NCBI RefSeq assembly: GCF_900142775.1
Contig: NZ_FRCC01000004.1
Location: 1-64,000, forward strand
Direction: 5' to 3'
DNA length: 64,000 bases
DNA from: Flavobacterium flevense
GTDB lineage: Bacteria; Bacteroidota; Bacteroidia; Flavobacteriales; Flavobacteriaceae
Part shown: positions 1 to 7,808 of the stretch, one piece after another
How positions within the stretch are numbered: position 1 is the first letter of the stretch
How the letters are laid out: each line of letters starts with the position of its first letter
Notes under the pieces: model-generated
The model's database searches: none
Told to the model about the DNA's origin: nothing
The model's input: the letters and a program-made list of their open reading frames with translations, nothing else
Translations under genes and position numbers: made by a program

Positions 1-14
1 TAAGCTTATGTACA
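1..14 (+). rRNA. probable 3' end of 23S rRNA (partial)
   Basis: The first bases (TAAGCTTATGTAC) resemble the 3' terminus of flavobacterial 23S rRNA, recalled from memory, and lie about 125 bp upstream of a clear 5S rRNA, the usual operon order. The gene body is outside the window. A short C/G-rich hairpin follows at about 20-40 in the spacer. The exact end cannot be fixed here. Confidence 0.4.
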
Positions 15-140
15 AATCCTCCCCCGAGCAATCGGGGGAAGAAACTTTCTAACAAATAAAAATACTTTCTTTATCTCAGTATGTTAAGATATTGTGTAAT
101 GTTGACTAGCTAAAGCTAATCACCCATTGCAAAACGACCT

Positions 141-250
141 TAAGGTGGTTATTGCGGCGGGGCTCACCTCTTCCCATCCCGAACAGAGTAGTTAAGCCCG
201 CCTGCGCAGATGGTACTGCAGTTTTGTGGGAGAGTATGTCGTCGCCTTTC
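141..250 (+). rRNA. rrf: 5S ribosomal RNA
   Basis: A 5S rRNA is recognisable from the conserved core CCCGAACAGAG followed by GTTAAGCCCGCC, the segment GATGGTACTGC, and GTGGGAGAGTA near the 3' end. Helix I closes between AAGGTG (142-147) and CGCCTT (243-248). It is the last gene of an rRNA operon read rightward and is followed directly by a strong terminator. The exact ends may be off by 1-3 bases. Confidence 0.94.
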
Positions 251-256
251 TTTATT

Positions 257-292
257 GAGCCCCAACCTGAAAAGGTTGGGGCTCTTTTTTTT
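257..292 (+). terminator. rRNA operon terminator
   Basis: A perfect 12-bp stem (GAGCCCCAACCT / AGGTTGGGGCTC) with a GAAA loop is followed by a run of eight T. It lies 7 bp after the 5S rRNA and is a classic intrinsic terminator. Confidence 0.95.
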
Positions 293-342
293 ATAGGTAC
301 GAGGTGTTCGCCTAACGGCTCGGTTCGTCCCCTTTCTTTATG

Positions 343-376
343 AAAACCCTGTTTCTAACGAAACGGGATTTTTTGT
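343..376. terminator. second hairpin terminator between convergent units
   Basis: An imperfect stem (AAACCCTGTTTC / GAAACGGGATTT) with loop TAAC is followed by T-rich sequence. It may be a backup terminator for the rRNA operon or serve the leftward umuC-umuD transcript. Nothing else is seen between 293 and 476. Confidence 0.55.
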
Positions 377-476
377 TTTATATTATTTTTATAAAAATAT
401 TAGAGGTCAAGTTTAAATGAATTAGGTAAAAGTTGGGGATTTTGCAAAAAGATTGGATACTTTAAAATGGAATCTC

Positions 477-911
477 TTATATTCTTTTTATCACATAGGT
501 TACAATTCCCCAAATAATGAGTTCGTTTTCTTCAGTGACTTTTATAGGAGTATAATTGCTGTTTTCAGGCATCAGGTAAAGACAGTCTTTTTGTAATTTA
601 ATGCGTTTTACTGTAAATTCTCCGTCGATAAAGCATATGGCTATTTTGTTGTCCTGCGGTTCAATACTGCGGTCTACAATGAGTACGTCCTGGTCTTCAA
701 TCCCGGCATCGATCATCGAATTTCCTTTTACCTTAATATAAAAAGTAGCCAGAGGATTTTCGCTCAACTCTTTATTTAAATCAATATTGTTCTCCATGAA
801 ATCAGCTGCAGGGGAAGGAAATCCTGCCGAAACACCATCAGGAATAAAAGGGATTTGTAGTTTGCTTTCGTAATTTGGTTTGTAAAAGCTTAGTTTTTGA
901 TCTTTTTTCAT
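477..911 (-). CDS. umuD: UmuD-like S24 peptidase (translesion polymerase V accessory subunit)
   Basis: UmuD-type LexA/S24 family protein of about 144 residues. Numbered from the upstream ATG at 917, the serine nucleophile is Ser67 in KGNSM and the general-base lysine is Lys104 in FTVKR. An Ala31-Gly32 bond (GVSAGF) sits where UmuD cleaves itself. Self-cleavage would give UmuD', the partner of UmuC in error-prone bypass of DNA lesions. I chose the ATG at 911 because it overlaps the umuC stop as ATGA, a typical translational coupling; the ATG at 917 would add two residues. The order is umuC then umuD, opposite to Escherichia coli umuDC. The protein lacks a LexA-type DNA-binding domain, so it is not a repressor. 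Confidence 0.9.
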   Translation of the reverse strand: MKKDQKLSFYKPNYESKLQIPFIPDGVSAGFPSPAADFMENNIDLNKELSENPLATFYIKVKGNSMIDAGIEDQDVLIVDRSIEPQDNKIAICFIDGEFTVKRIKLQKDCLYLMPENSNYTPIKVTEENELIIWGIVTYVIKRI

Positions 912-2182
912 TCGCATCGTATTTCCAGTATCTGGTCGAATTTGGTAGTATATTTATTAGAGAGAAGTTTTTGATTCATATCCCAGGTCAGTCTTAAATT
1001 CTGGCTTGCCAGTTTTACTTTGGTGTCACCCATTTTAGTATTAAGATGATCCATCACTTTCATTAATGCTAAATGTTTTGGATTTTCTTCTTCGAATAGT
1101 TGAAATTGTTTTTGGTTTTCACCAATGAGTTCGCTAACGATTACACCTGCTTTTTTAAACTTCAGATGTTCGTTTCCTTCATGTAATTGTTTAAATAAAT
1201 CAATAGCGGCATTTGAAATAGTTAAAGTGGAATTAGTCGCATACGGTAAAGTGATTGCTTTGTTGAAATAATATTTAGATGTTTTTACAGTATGCTTATC
1301 AATGATGAGCATCACTATTATAGTATGGCAACAGGATTGTTGTTTTCGTAATTTCTCTGCGCAAACTGCTGCAAAAGTAGCGATACGCTCCCGCAGTAAA
1401 TCAAAATCGGAGATCTGTTTTGGGAAACTTCGGGTAATGGCAATACTTTTCTTTTGCTCTGCAATGGGTTCTAAATCTAAAACCGATTTTCCTTCCAGTT
1501 CTGCTTTTAAACGGAGACCAATAACTCCCATTTCTCTTTTTATCCAGTTTTCATGTTGTGGTTGTATAAAGTCCAGAGCTGTATTGATGTTTCTTATTTT
1601 TACTTTTTTACGCATTCGATAACCAATGCCCCAGACATCTTCAATTTTAGTCCATTTTAAAGCTTTAATGCGTTTTTCTTCCGAATCAATAACATATACA
1701 CCCTGAGTTTTATCCTGAAATTCTTTGGCAATTTTATTGGCCACCTTAGATAAAGCTTTGGTTTCTGCAAATCCGATGCATATTGGGATTCCAACCCACT
1801 TTCGAACCCGATTTTTCATTTGGAGACCATAATCATGATAATCCTGAATATTTAATCCGTCAAAATTGAGGAAAGCTTCATCAATACTATAAATCTCTAT
1901 ATTGGGTGTAAACTGATTAAGAATTTCCATTACACGGCGGCTTAAATCGCCATAAAGGGCATAATTAGAAGAAAAGAGTTTTACATTTTTTTCTTTTACT
2001 AAATCTTTAATCTGGAATGCCGGGGCTCCCATAGGAATGCCGGCTGCTTTAGCTTCGTAACTTCGGGATATTACGCAACCATCATTGTTAGATAAAATCG
2101 CAACGGCTTTACCGTTGAGTTCCGGTTGGAAAACACGTTCGCAGGAAGCATAGAAATTATTACAATCGACTAAAGCATACAT
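908..2182 (-). CDS. umuC: Y-family DNA polymerase UmuC (Pol V catalytic subunit)
   Basis: A Y-family translesion polymerase of 424 residues, the usual UmuC length. Catalytic carboxylates are visible: Asp6 in ALVDCNNFYASCE and Asp101-Glu102 in YSIDEAFL. The segment SNNDGCVISRSYEAK is the family's fingertip region. The C-terminal part (LRLTWDM ... SNKYTTKFDQ) matches the DUF4113 tail common in UmuC proteins. It is the first gene of a two-gene unit and overlaps umuD by 4 bp. Together they copy damaged templates at the cost of mutations. A TAATTTTG promoter box and an inverted repeat lie immediately upstream, so damage-dependent control is plausible, though no LexA gene is in the window. Confidence 0.95.
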   Translation of the reverse strand: MYALVDCNNFYASCERVFQPELNGKAVAILSNNDGCVISRSYEAKAAGIPMGAPAFQIKDLVKEKNVKLFSSNYALYGDLSRRVMEILNQFTPNIEIYSIDEAFLNFDGLNIQDYHDYGLQMKNRVRKWVGIPICIGFAETKALSKVANKIAKEFQDKTQGVYVIDSEEKRIKALKWTKIEDVWGIGYRMRKKVKIRNINTALDFIQPQHENWIKREMGVIGLRLKAELEGKSVLDLEPIAEQKKSIAITRSFPKQISDFDLLRERIATFAAVCAEKLRKQQSCCHTIIVMLIIDKHTVKTSKYYFNKAITLPYATNSTLTISNAAIDLFKQLHEGNEHLKFKKAGVIVSELIGENQKQFQLFEEENPKHLALMKVMDHLNTKMGDTKVKLASQNLRLTWDMNQKLLSNKYTTKFDQILEIRCE

Positions 2183-2186
2183 GATA

Positions 2187-2211
2187 CAAAATTACGCAAT
2201 AGAGTTATTGC
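2187..2211 (-). promoter_or_regulatory. umuC promoter box with operator-like inverted repeat
   Basis: Read leftward, TAATTTTG (2187-2194) is a perfect match to the Bacteroidota -7 box TAnnTTTG and lies only 5 bp before the umuC ATG, implying a very short leader. Just upstream is the perfect inverted repeat GCAATA-N4-TATTGC (2196-2211), placed where a repressor would block polymerase. The regulator is unknown. Confidence 0.45.
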
Positions 2212-2346
2212 TGAATCCTTTTACAGCGTTAAAAGTTATGATTTTCTGAAACAAATTTATTTTTTGAAATAGAAAGAAAATTGTGCGTGTAGTTGATAAC
2301 TATGTTATTTTACCTATTAACTGTGTTTTATTGTCTTATTTAAACT

Positions 2347-2428
2347 AAAACGTTTTCGTAAAAGGTAATATAGCATATAAATATGAAAAGCCACTGTAGT
2401 TTAATTCTATATTCGCAAGGTATCTTTG
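2347..2428 (+). promoter_or_regulatory. upstream element (copy 1) and promoter of secreted protein gene
   Basis: The block at 2347-2380 holds AAAACGTTTT (a perfect 10-bp palindrome), then GTAAAAGGTAATATA and CATATAA. It recurs almost identically at 3868-3902 upstream of the paralogous gene. In both cases it starts about 120 bp before the ATG. A good -7 box TATCTTTG lies at 2421-2428. The shared block is probably a regulator site; the AraC-type protein encoded between the two genes is the obvious candidate. Confidence 0.55.
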
Positions 2429-2466
2429 TACCAGTTAAAAGAAATATAAATCTAAAATTTCTAATT

Positions 2467-2868
2467 ATGAAAAAGATTTTAAAACTAAGTTTAGTATTAA
2501 TAGTTGTTTTAATCGCTATAAATACTCGTGCAACTGGCGTTAAATTTTCTAAAGTTGAAAAAGTAAGCCCAAAAAAAATGGTAACTTTTGCCTTAAATGA
2601 TGTAAATAAAGCTAATGTATCTCTTTATGATGCAAATGATCAGTTGTTACATACAGAAAAACTGTATACATTGAATTTGAATCCGCTTAAATCAGAAGAC
2701 AAAATCGTTAAAACATACGATTTGAATCCTTTAGCTGACGGGGTTTATTACCTGGTAGCTGAGTCTAAAACAAAAGTGGTGAAATATGAAATTATTGTTG
2801 CTAATGAAACTGCAACTATCATGTCTGATCCTTATTCAGAAGTATACAAAACGGTTGCGGTTAAATAA
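2467..2868 (+). CDS. small secreted protein of unknown function (paralog 1)
   Basis: A 133-residue protein with an N-terminal signal peptide (MKKILKLSLVLIVVLIAI, cleavage likely after the TRAT region). The mature part is predicted beta-rich and ends in a pattern also seen in T9SS-type C-terminal and DUF3244-like domains: YDLNPLADGVYYLVAES, then KVVKYEIIV. I do not recognise a defined function. The frame stays open to 2383, but the -7 promoter box at 2421 lies inside that extension, and the paralog starts with the same MKKILK sequence, so the ATG at 2467 is the start. A close paralog lies at 3986-4357, with an AraC-type regulator between them. Confidence 0.8.
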   Translation: MKKILKLSLVLIVVLIAINTRATGVKFSKVEKVSPKKMVTFALNDVNKANVSLYDANDQLLHTEKLYTLNLNPLKSEDKIVKTYDLNPLADGVYYLVAESKTKVVKYEIIVANETATIMSDPYSEVYKTVAVK

Positions 2869-2894
2869 TTAACTTTGGTTAGGTTAGTAGTGAG

Positions 2895-2920
2895 AGACTC
2901 CTTTTAGGGGTCTTTTTTTT
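2895..2920 (+). terminator. intrinsic terminator
   Basis: Stem AGACTCC / GGGGTCT (one G-T pair) with loop TTTTA, followed by eight T. It follows the secreted-protein gene and separates it from the convergent AraC-type gene. Confidence 0.85.
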
Positions 2921-2930
2921 GTTCTGTTTT

Positions 2931-3800
2931 TCACTCTAAAAATGACCTTAATTCATATCGGTATTCAGAAGCATTCTTACCGGTAAATTCTTTGAATGAT
3001 TTGTTAAAATGGCTAAAATTGTTAAAGCCACTTTCAAAAGCAATCGCTGAAATACTGATGGGTTTTTCGGCTAATAATTTACAGGCATGCACCAGTCGGT
3101 AATCATTTACAAATTTGGTAAATGTTTTATGGGTTATTTTTTTAAAATAACGACAGAATGAAGGTACCGTCATGCTGACTTTACCGGCAATTTCTTCTAA
3201 ACGAATGGGTTCTTTAAAATGATCTTTTACATAATTAAAAATAGAATTAATTCTTTCATTGTCCTGAACGTGCATTTCCATTCGGAAACCTTCGGCGTTT
3301 AAAACCGTTGCATCTTCAGTGGCTAATTCTAATTCATTCAAAATTTCGATAATACTTAATAATCGTTCGAATGGAGTTTTGTCTTCCATTTTTCCAATTT
3401 TCTTCCCAATTTTTCTTTTGGTTTTTCCGCCAAAAGTAATCCCTGATTTGGCTTGTTGTAATAGGTTTTTGATGTTCACCATTTCGGGAATTTCAAAAAA
3501 ATGTTCTCCTAAAAAATCAGGTTTCATCTGGATCACAATTTCATTTTTATTTCCCGTTAGTTCGTCAGTAAAACCGCAATGGGGCAAATTGCTCCCTATT
3601 AAAGTCAAATCACCATTGGTATAATACGAAATGTGGCTTCCTACCTGGCGTTTTCCGGCTCCACCATTGACATAAATTAATTCAATTTCGGGATGATAAT
3701 GCCAAAAATGGGAGTTGTAATTAATATTGTATTTGGTCAATGTAAAAGAACTTCCAAAAGAGGGTTCGATGATTTTAAGGGTAGGTAAGGCTGATTTCAT
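2931..3800 (-). CDS. AraC-family transcriptional regulator with N-terminal cupin domain
   Basis: A 289-residue regulator. The N-terminal part (about residues 20-110) has cupin-like features, including FWHYHPEIELIYV, the usual effector-sensing fold. The last 100 residues form the AraC double helix-turn-helix: RLEEIAGKVSMTVPSFCRYF, then ISAIAFESGFNNFSHFNKSF and FKEFTGKNASEYR. It lies between two paralogous secreted-protein genes and is divergent from the second. Both paralogs carry the same upstream block, so local control by this protein is a reasonable inference, but the ligand is not evident. The middle contains a lysine-rich stretch (KTKRKIGKKIGK). Confidence 0.93.
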   Translation of the reverse strand: MKSALPTLKIIEPSFGSSFTLTKYNINYNSHFWHYHPEIELIYVNGGAGKRQVGSHISYYTNGDLTLIGSNLPHCGFTDELTGNKNEIVIQMKPDFLGEHFFEIPEMVNIKNLLQQAKSGITFGGKTKRKIGKKIGKMEDKTPFERLLSIIEILNELELATEDATVLNAEGFRMEMHVQDNERINSIFNYVKDHFKEPIRLEEIAGKVSMTVPSFCRYFKKITHKTFTKFVNDYRLVHACKLLAEKPISISAIAFESGFNNFSHFNKSFKEFTGKNASEYRYELRSFLE

Positions 3801-3867
3801 TTTTTGGTCAATTTGGTTGGCTATACTAAATTAACAAAAAAATATGTAATATTAACTGAATCAAACG

Positions 3868-3950
3868 ATAACGTTTTAGTAAAAGGTAATATAACATATT
3901 AACTGGAGAATCTACTGCCCTTTTTATGGCTGTGCCTGCAATAACTTTAC
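3868..3950 (+). promoter_or_regulatory. upstream element (copy 2) and promoter of secreted protein gene
   Basis: The block at 3868-3902 repeats the one at 2347-2380: AACGTTTT, one or two variable bases, GTAAAAGGTAATATA, then CATAT. A near-consensus -7 box TAACTTTA follows at 3942-3949. The element lies in the divergent gap between the AraC-type gene and paralog 2, so it could serve both directions. Confidence 0.55.
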
Positions 3951-3985
3951 ATTGTTAAATGAATATAAATCTTAAAAATAGTAGT

Positions 3986-4357
3986 ATGAAAAAGATTTTA
4001 AAAATTAGTTTAGTAACAGGAGTAGTTTTATTAGCTATGAATGTGTATGCTGTGGCCGTTAATTTTTCATTCCGTAATGAATTTCGACAAGAAAAAATGA
4101 TCTCATTTGGTTTAGACGATACTGATCAGGTTAAAATAAGTATTTATGATACCAACGAAAAATTAATCCATAGCGAGAGCCTTATGGTTGAAGGGAAAAT
4201 TGTCAGAAGTTATGATTTAAATAACTTTGACGAAGGAGTGTATTATTTAGTTGAAGAATCGAATTCTAAAATTATAAAATATGAAGTTTTAGTTTTAGAT
4301 GATTCTGCGACTATTATGACTGATCCAATTGCAGAGGTGGATAAGCTTGTTTTGTAA
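3986..4357 (+). CDS. small secreted protein of unknown function (paralog 2)
   Basis: A 123-residue paralog of the protein at 2467-2868. It has the same signal peptide start (MKKILKISL), the pattern YDLNNFDEGVYYLVEES, then KIIKYEVLV, and a C-terminal ATIMTDP matching ATIMSDP in the paralog. The start at 3986 is chosen by alignment with the paralog; an upstream in-frame ATG at 3959 would add nine unrelated residues. No function is recognised. The pairing with a cupin-AraC regulator suggests an inducible envelope or secreted product. Confidence 0.8.
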   Translation: MKKILKISLVTGVVLLAMNVYAVAVNFSFRNEFRQEKMISFGLDDTDQVKISIYDTNEKLIHSESLMVEGKIVRSYDLNNFDEGVYYLVEESNSKIIKYEVLVLDDSATIMTDPIAEVDKLVL

Positions 4358-4470
4358 TTTTTTTAATCAAAAAATAACTAAAAACATTTTTTGGCACGAA
4401 TTATGATAATCAAAATATGGTTAGAAATTTTGCTATTTGTTAGTAATTAATTAGTTTGTGTAGTTAAATA

Positions 4471-4499
4471 AAGCTTCGGGTGGTTCTGAAGCTTTTTTT
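4471..4499 (+). terminator. intrinsic terminator
   Basis: Stem AAGCTTC / GAAGCTT with a 10-base loop, followed by seven T. It ends the paralog 2 transcript and faces the leftward oxidoreductase gene. Confidence 0.8.
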
Positions 4500-4503
4500 G
4501 TTT

Positions 4504-5493
4504 TTATACTATACCAATGATTTTATCCATGACCCAGCTGGTATGAGTTGCTGTTTTTCCACTGGAAGGATGAATTCCAGTTCCAAGTAATTGTGCTCTC
4601 ATATCTTCCACATGGTGCAATTGAACGTTTTCAGGATGATCAATTACCATTGGAACAATTCCGTTTTCATTAGAAAGAACCACAGGATGTTCATCAAAAA
4701 CAGAAAATTCAATGCTTCCCTGACTTCCATAAATAATGACTTTGTCCTCTCTGGTTGCAGTACCAAAATTCCAGCTTCCTGTTCCTGTAATTCCGTCTTC
4801 ATGAAGCCAGCAGGCTACAAGAGCATCTTTGGCTGAATATAAATTTTGCTGATTTAAGCTCATTCCTGAAACTTCTTTAATATCACCCAGAAGATAGTTG
4901 AATAAATCCAGGCCATGACTAGCTAAATCATCAAAATAGCCACCTTTGGCTACTTTAGCATCGGTACGCCAATTGTACAAACCGGATAAATCCTGTGGAG
5001 AAGCGGGCTTGCTTAAATGCCAGTTAATATGCCTGATTTGCCCGATACTATTGGCGTCCAGCCATTTTTTAATTTGTTTAAAACGGGGTAATGAGCGTCT
5101 GTAATAAGCAGCAAAAAGCGGAATATTTTTGTTTTCAAAAGCTTCCGAAATAGCTTTACTGTCTTCGTAACTGGGGGCCAAAGGTTTTTCGATACAACAA
5201 ATCTTTCCTGCTTCGGCTACTTTTAAACCGTACAATTTATGTGAATCCGGAGGTGTAGCAATATAAACAGCATCTACTTCAGGATCATTAATCAAGGCAT
5301 CAGCATCCGAATAATGTTTTTTGATACCATGTCTTTTAGCATAATCAGCTGCTTTTTCGGCATCTCTGCGCATTACGGCAACAATTTCAAATCCTGCTGT
5401 TTTTTGGTACGCAGGTCCACTTTTTTTTTCGGTTACGTCTCCACATCCAATGATTCCCCATCGAATTATTTTTTCATTATTTATAGCACTCAT
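4504..5493 (-). CDS. Gfo/Idh/MocA family NAD(P)-dependent oxidoreductase
   Basis: A 329-residue oxidoreductase. Its N-terminal Rossmann fold shows WGIIGCGDVTEKKSGPAY, and the family's EKP motif is in CIEKPLAPSYED. The C-terminal half is the alpha/beta substrate domain. These enzymes oxidise or reduce sugars and related polyols with a nicotinamide cofactor; the substrate cannot be told here. I start it at the ATG at 5493 (MSAINNEKIIRWG), 10 bp after the stop of the preceding gene. The longer frame to 5538 would overlap that gene and adds a non-homologous leader. It is co-transcribed with the DsbA-type gene. Confidence 0.92.
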   Translation of the reverse strand: MSAINNEKIIRWGIIGCGDVTEKKSGPAYQKTAGFEIVAVMRRDAEKAADYAKRHGIKKHYSDADALINDPEVDAVYIATPPDSHKLYGLKVAEAGKICCIEKPLAPSYEDSKAISEAFENKNIPLFAAYYRRSLPRFKQIKKWLDANSIGQIRHINWHLSKPASPQDLSGLYNWRTDAKVAKGGYFDDLASHGLDLFNYLLGDIKEVSGMSLNQQNLYSAKDALVACWLHEDGITGTGSWNFGTATREDKVIIYGSQGSIEFSVFDEHPVVLSNENGIVPMVIDHPENVQLHHVEDMRAQLLGTGIHPSSGKTATHTSWVMDKIIGIV

Positions 5494-5503
5494 TTTTATC
5501 TTT

Positions 5504-6220
5504 TTAATTACATCCGTCAATGCCACAGCTGTCGGCATCTGGAGTGTTCAAGATAGTAATTTTTGATTCAAATTGCCCTTCTTCCCAAACTTTTTCCAAA
5601 GTTTTTATAAAAATTTCTTCATGCTGTGCTCCGGAAATTGCATATTTATTATCAAAAACAAAAAACGGAACACCCTGAATTCCTATTTTTTGTGCCGTTA
5701 AGATATCTTCTTGTACTTTATTAGCAAAGGCATTTGAATTTAAAACTTCGGTAATGGATTTTTCATCAAGTCCTGCTTGTATTGCCAGTTTAGTTAAGGT
5801 CTCTTTGTTATTTACATCTTCTCCATCTGTTAAATAGGCTTTAAAGAGCAATTCTTTAAGTTCATTCCCTAGTTGATGTTCTTTGGCTAAATGCAGTAAA
5901 CGATGGGCATGGAATGAATTAGCCATAATAGCTTTTTCAAAATGAAATTCTAATCCTGAATTAGCTGCATTTTGGGTCATGTTTTCTAATGATTCTATAG
6001 CCCAATCTTTATCTTTTCGGTATTTTTCAGCAAGATGATCTACTAAATTGTCGTCTTCTTCGGCTATAAAGTTAGGATCCAGCTGGAAGCTTTTCCATTC
6101 AATTTCAATAGCATCTTTGTGTCCAAATTTTTCTATAGCATGCTCTAATCTTCTTTTTCCAATATAACAAAACGGACACATAATATCCGACCAGATTTGT
6201 ATTTTAAGTTTGTTTTCCAT
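5504..6220 (-). CDS. DsbA-family oxidoreductase (FrnE-like)
   Basis: A 238-residue thioredoxin-fold protein of the FrnE/2-hydroxychromene isomerase-like DsbA branch. The active site is Cys15-Pro-Phe-Cys18 (DIMCPFCYIGKRR), and the conserved cis-proline region is GIQGVPFFVFD. No signal peptide is present, so it acts in the cytoplasm, as expected for FrnE-like proteins linked to disulfide or polyketide chemistry and redox stress. It ends in CGIDGCN, adding two C-terminal cysteines. It is first in a two-gene operon with the Gfo-type oxidoreductase. A perfect palindrome overlaps the promoter. Confidence 0.92.
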   Translation of the reverse strand: MENKLKIQIWSDIMCPFCYIGKRRLEHAIEKFGHKDAIEIEWKSFQLDPNFIAEEDDNLVDHLAEKYRKDKDWAIESLENMTQNAANSGLEFHFEKAIMANSFHAHRLLHLAKEHQLGNELKELLFKAYLTDGEDVNNKETLTKLAIQAGLDEKSITEVLNSNAFANKVQEDILTAQKIGIQGVPFFVFDNKYAISGAQHEEIFIKTLEKVWEEGQFESKITILNTPDADSCGIDGCN

Positions 6221-6234
6221 TTTAAATAAAATTT

Positions 6235-6253
6235 ATTTGTATATACAAATGTA
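6235..6253 (-). promoter_or_regulatory. palindromic operator over promoter of the FrnE-like gene
   Basis: ATTTGTATATACAAAT (6235-6250) is a perfect 16-bp palindrome. Read leftward it overlaps the -7 box TACATTTG (6246-6253). Such sites suit a dimeric repressor of the MarR or HxlR type; no such regulator gene is adjacent. Confidence 0.55.
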
Positions 6254-6332
6254 CTAAAAACCTTTTGCAACTATTTCTTTTTTATGCTTTTATTAGGAAT
6301 TGTGATTTTGGCTATAGGCTGTTTAAAAAGCA

Positions 6333-6366
6333 AAAAAACCATCAAAATGTACTTTGATGGTTTTTG
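6333..6366 (-). terminator. terminator of the nuo operon
   Basis: A 13-bp stem (AAAAACCATCAAA / TTTGATGGTTTTT) with a short loop, flanked by A-run and T-run, lies 20 bp past the nuoN stop. It ends the complex I transcript and is symmetrical enough to work both ways. Confidence 0.85.
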
Positions 6367-6385
6367 TATGAGGTATAAAAGTGTA

Positions 6386-7756
6386 TTACAATAAGTCTAA
6401 AACAAAAGAAGGGAAGAAACCTAAAGCAATATTCAACACAATAGCAATCACTGCAACAGCATAATAGATACGTGAAGTAGGAGTTTTGGCTTCATTAGGC
6501 TCTTTAGTGTACATGGCTAAAATTAGTTTGAAATAGTAACCCACACTAATGATAGAGTTAATCACTGCTATTACAACTAAGACAATAAATCCTGCCTGAA
6601 TAGTTTGGGTGAACAAAAATAGTTTAGCAAAGAAACCTCCAAAGATTGGAATTCCGGCCATAGACAATAATGAAGCAGTTAGTATTGCTGCCATTAAAGG
6701 ATTGTTTTTTCCTAAGCCATGAAAATTAGTAAGGTCTTCGTTTTCTCTGGTTTTACAAACATATAAAATGACTGTAAAAGCTGCGATTCCGGCTAAGGCA
6801 TAAGCCGAAGTATAGTACAATAAAGTTCCGGATGATTTTTCGGTGCTTAATAAAGTCATTAACATAAATCCGGCATGTGAAATACCTGAAAAAGCCAACA
6901 TACGTTTTACGTTGATTTGGCGTAAAGCCATAATATTACCAACAGTCATTGAAGCAATAGATACAATGACAATAATTAATTGAAATGCCGGAGAAATATC
7001 AGCATTCATGGTTTTTACTAATTTGTATAATGTGGCAATAGCTACTACTTTAGCCAAAGTACTCATTAATGCGGTAGTCAGTGCAGGAGAACCTTCGTAT
7101 ACATCCGGTGCCCAGAAATGGAACGGAACAGCGGCAATTTTGAAAAGCATTCCAATAAAAATTAAAACAATCCCTATAGGAAACCAAATTGGTAACTCAG
7201 CAGAGCGGGATAATTCGCTAATCTCCACAATGTCAAAACTTCCCATTGCACCATAAATCAAACAAATTCCGAAAAGAAGAATTCCGGAAGCAAAGGATCC
7301 CATCAGGAAATACTTTAAACCGGCTTCGTTACTTTTAATGCTTAATCGGTTGCTTGACGCCAAAACGTACAAAGCAATGGATAAAACTTCGATTCCTAAA
7401 AAGAACATCGCTAAGTTTCCAAAAGAAACCATAGCAACTGCTCCCGCTAACAGGAATATTTTTATGGCAATAAAATCGGAGATTTTAGTTTGATTTCCTT
7501 CATAAAATTTATGTCCTAAACTCACTAAGAAAATAGTAAGAATGATAAATAATCCTGAAAACGCCGAAGAAAATTTACTCACAACTATCATGTTGTTGTA
7601 ATAAAATTGAGGAGCAGCATTATATTCAGATATATCTAATCCAAGCACCGCCAATAATCCAATAACGACTACCGGAATGATGGCTTTTCTAGCATCAAAA
7701 ATTTCAAATAAAAGGCATAAAATACCTAATCCTATTATTGCTATTAATGTATTCAT
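6386..7756 (-). CDS. nuoN: NADH-quinone oxidoreductase subunit N
   Basis: A 456-residue polytopic membrane protein of the antiporter-like complex I family (NuoN/ND2). It is almost wholly hydrophobic with about 13-14 helices. The family core is visible: LGIEVLSIALYVLA with its conserved Glu, then FKIAAVPFHFWAPDVYEGSP with its proton-channel Lys and His. It pumps protons as part of the membrane arm. It is the last of 14 nuo genes and is followed by the operon terminator. Confidence 0.97.
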   Translation of the reverse strand: MNTLIAIIGLGILCLLFEIFDARKAIIPVVVIGLLAVLGLDISEYNAAPQFYYNNMIVVSKFSSAFSGLFIILTIFLVSLGHKFYEGNQTKISDFIAIKIFLLAGAVAMVSFGNLAMFFLGIEVLSIALYVLASSNRLSIKSNEAGLKYFLMGSFASGILLFGICLIYGAMGSFDIVEISELSRSAELPIWFPIGIVLIFIGMLFKIAAVPFHFWAPDVYEGSPALTTALMSTLAKVVAIATLYKLVKTMNADISPAFQLIIVIVSIASMTVGNIMALRQINVKRMLAFSGISHAGFMLMTLLSTEKSSGTLLYYTSAYALAGIAAFTVILYVCKTRENEDLTNFHGLGKNNPLMAAILTASLLSMAGIPIFGGFFAKLFLFTQTIQAGFIVLVVIAVINSIISVGYYFKLILAMYTKEPNEAKTPTSRIYYAVAVIAIVLNIALGFFPSFVLDLL

Positions 7757-7808
7757 ATATTATTTTGTGATTCAGGATTGGCACCTGATATTAAAAATAG
7801 TCGGTTTA

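Noticed and set aside
152..343. Rightward 63-codon open frame
   Set aside because: It lies across the 5S rRNA and its terminator.
2383..2466. Longer N-terminus of the first secreted paralog
   Set aside because: It would include the -7 promoter box and bury the signal peptide; the paralog starts at MKKILK.
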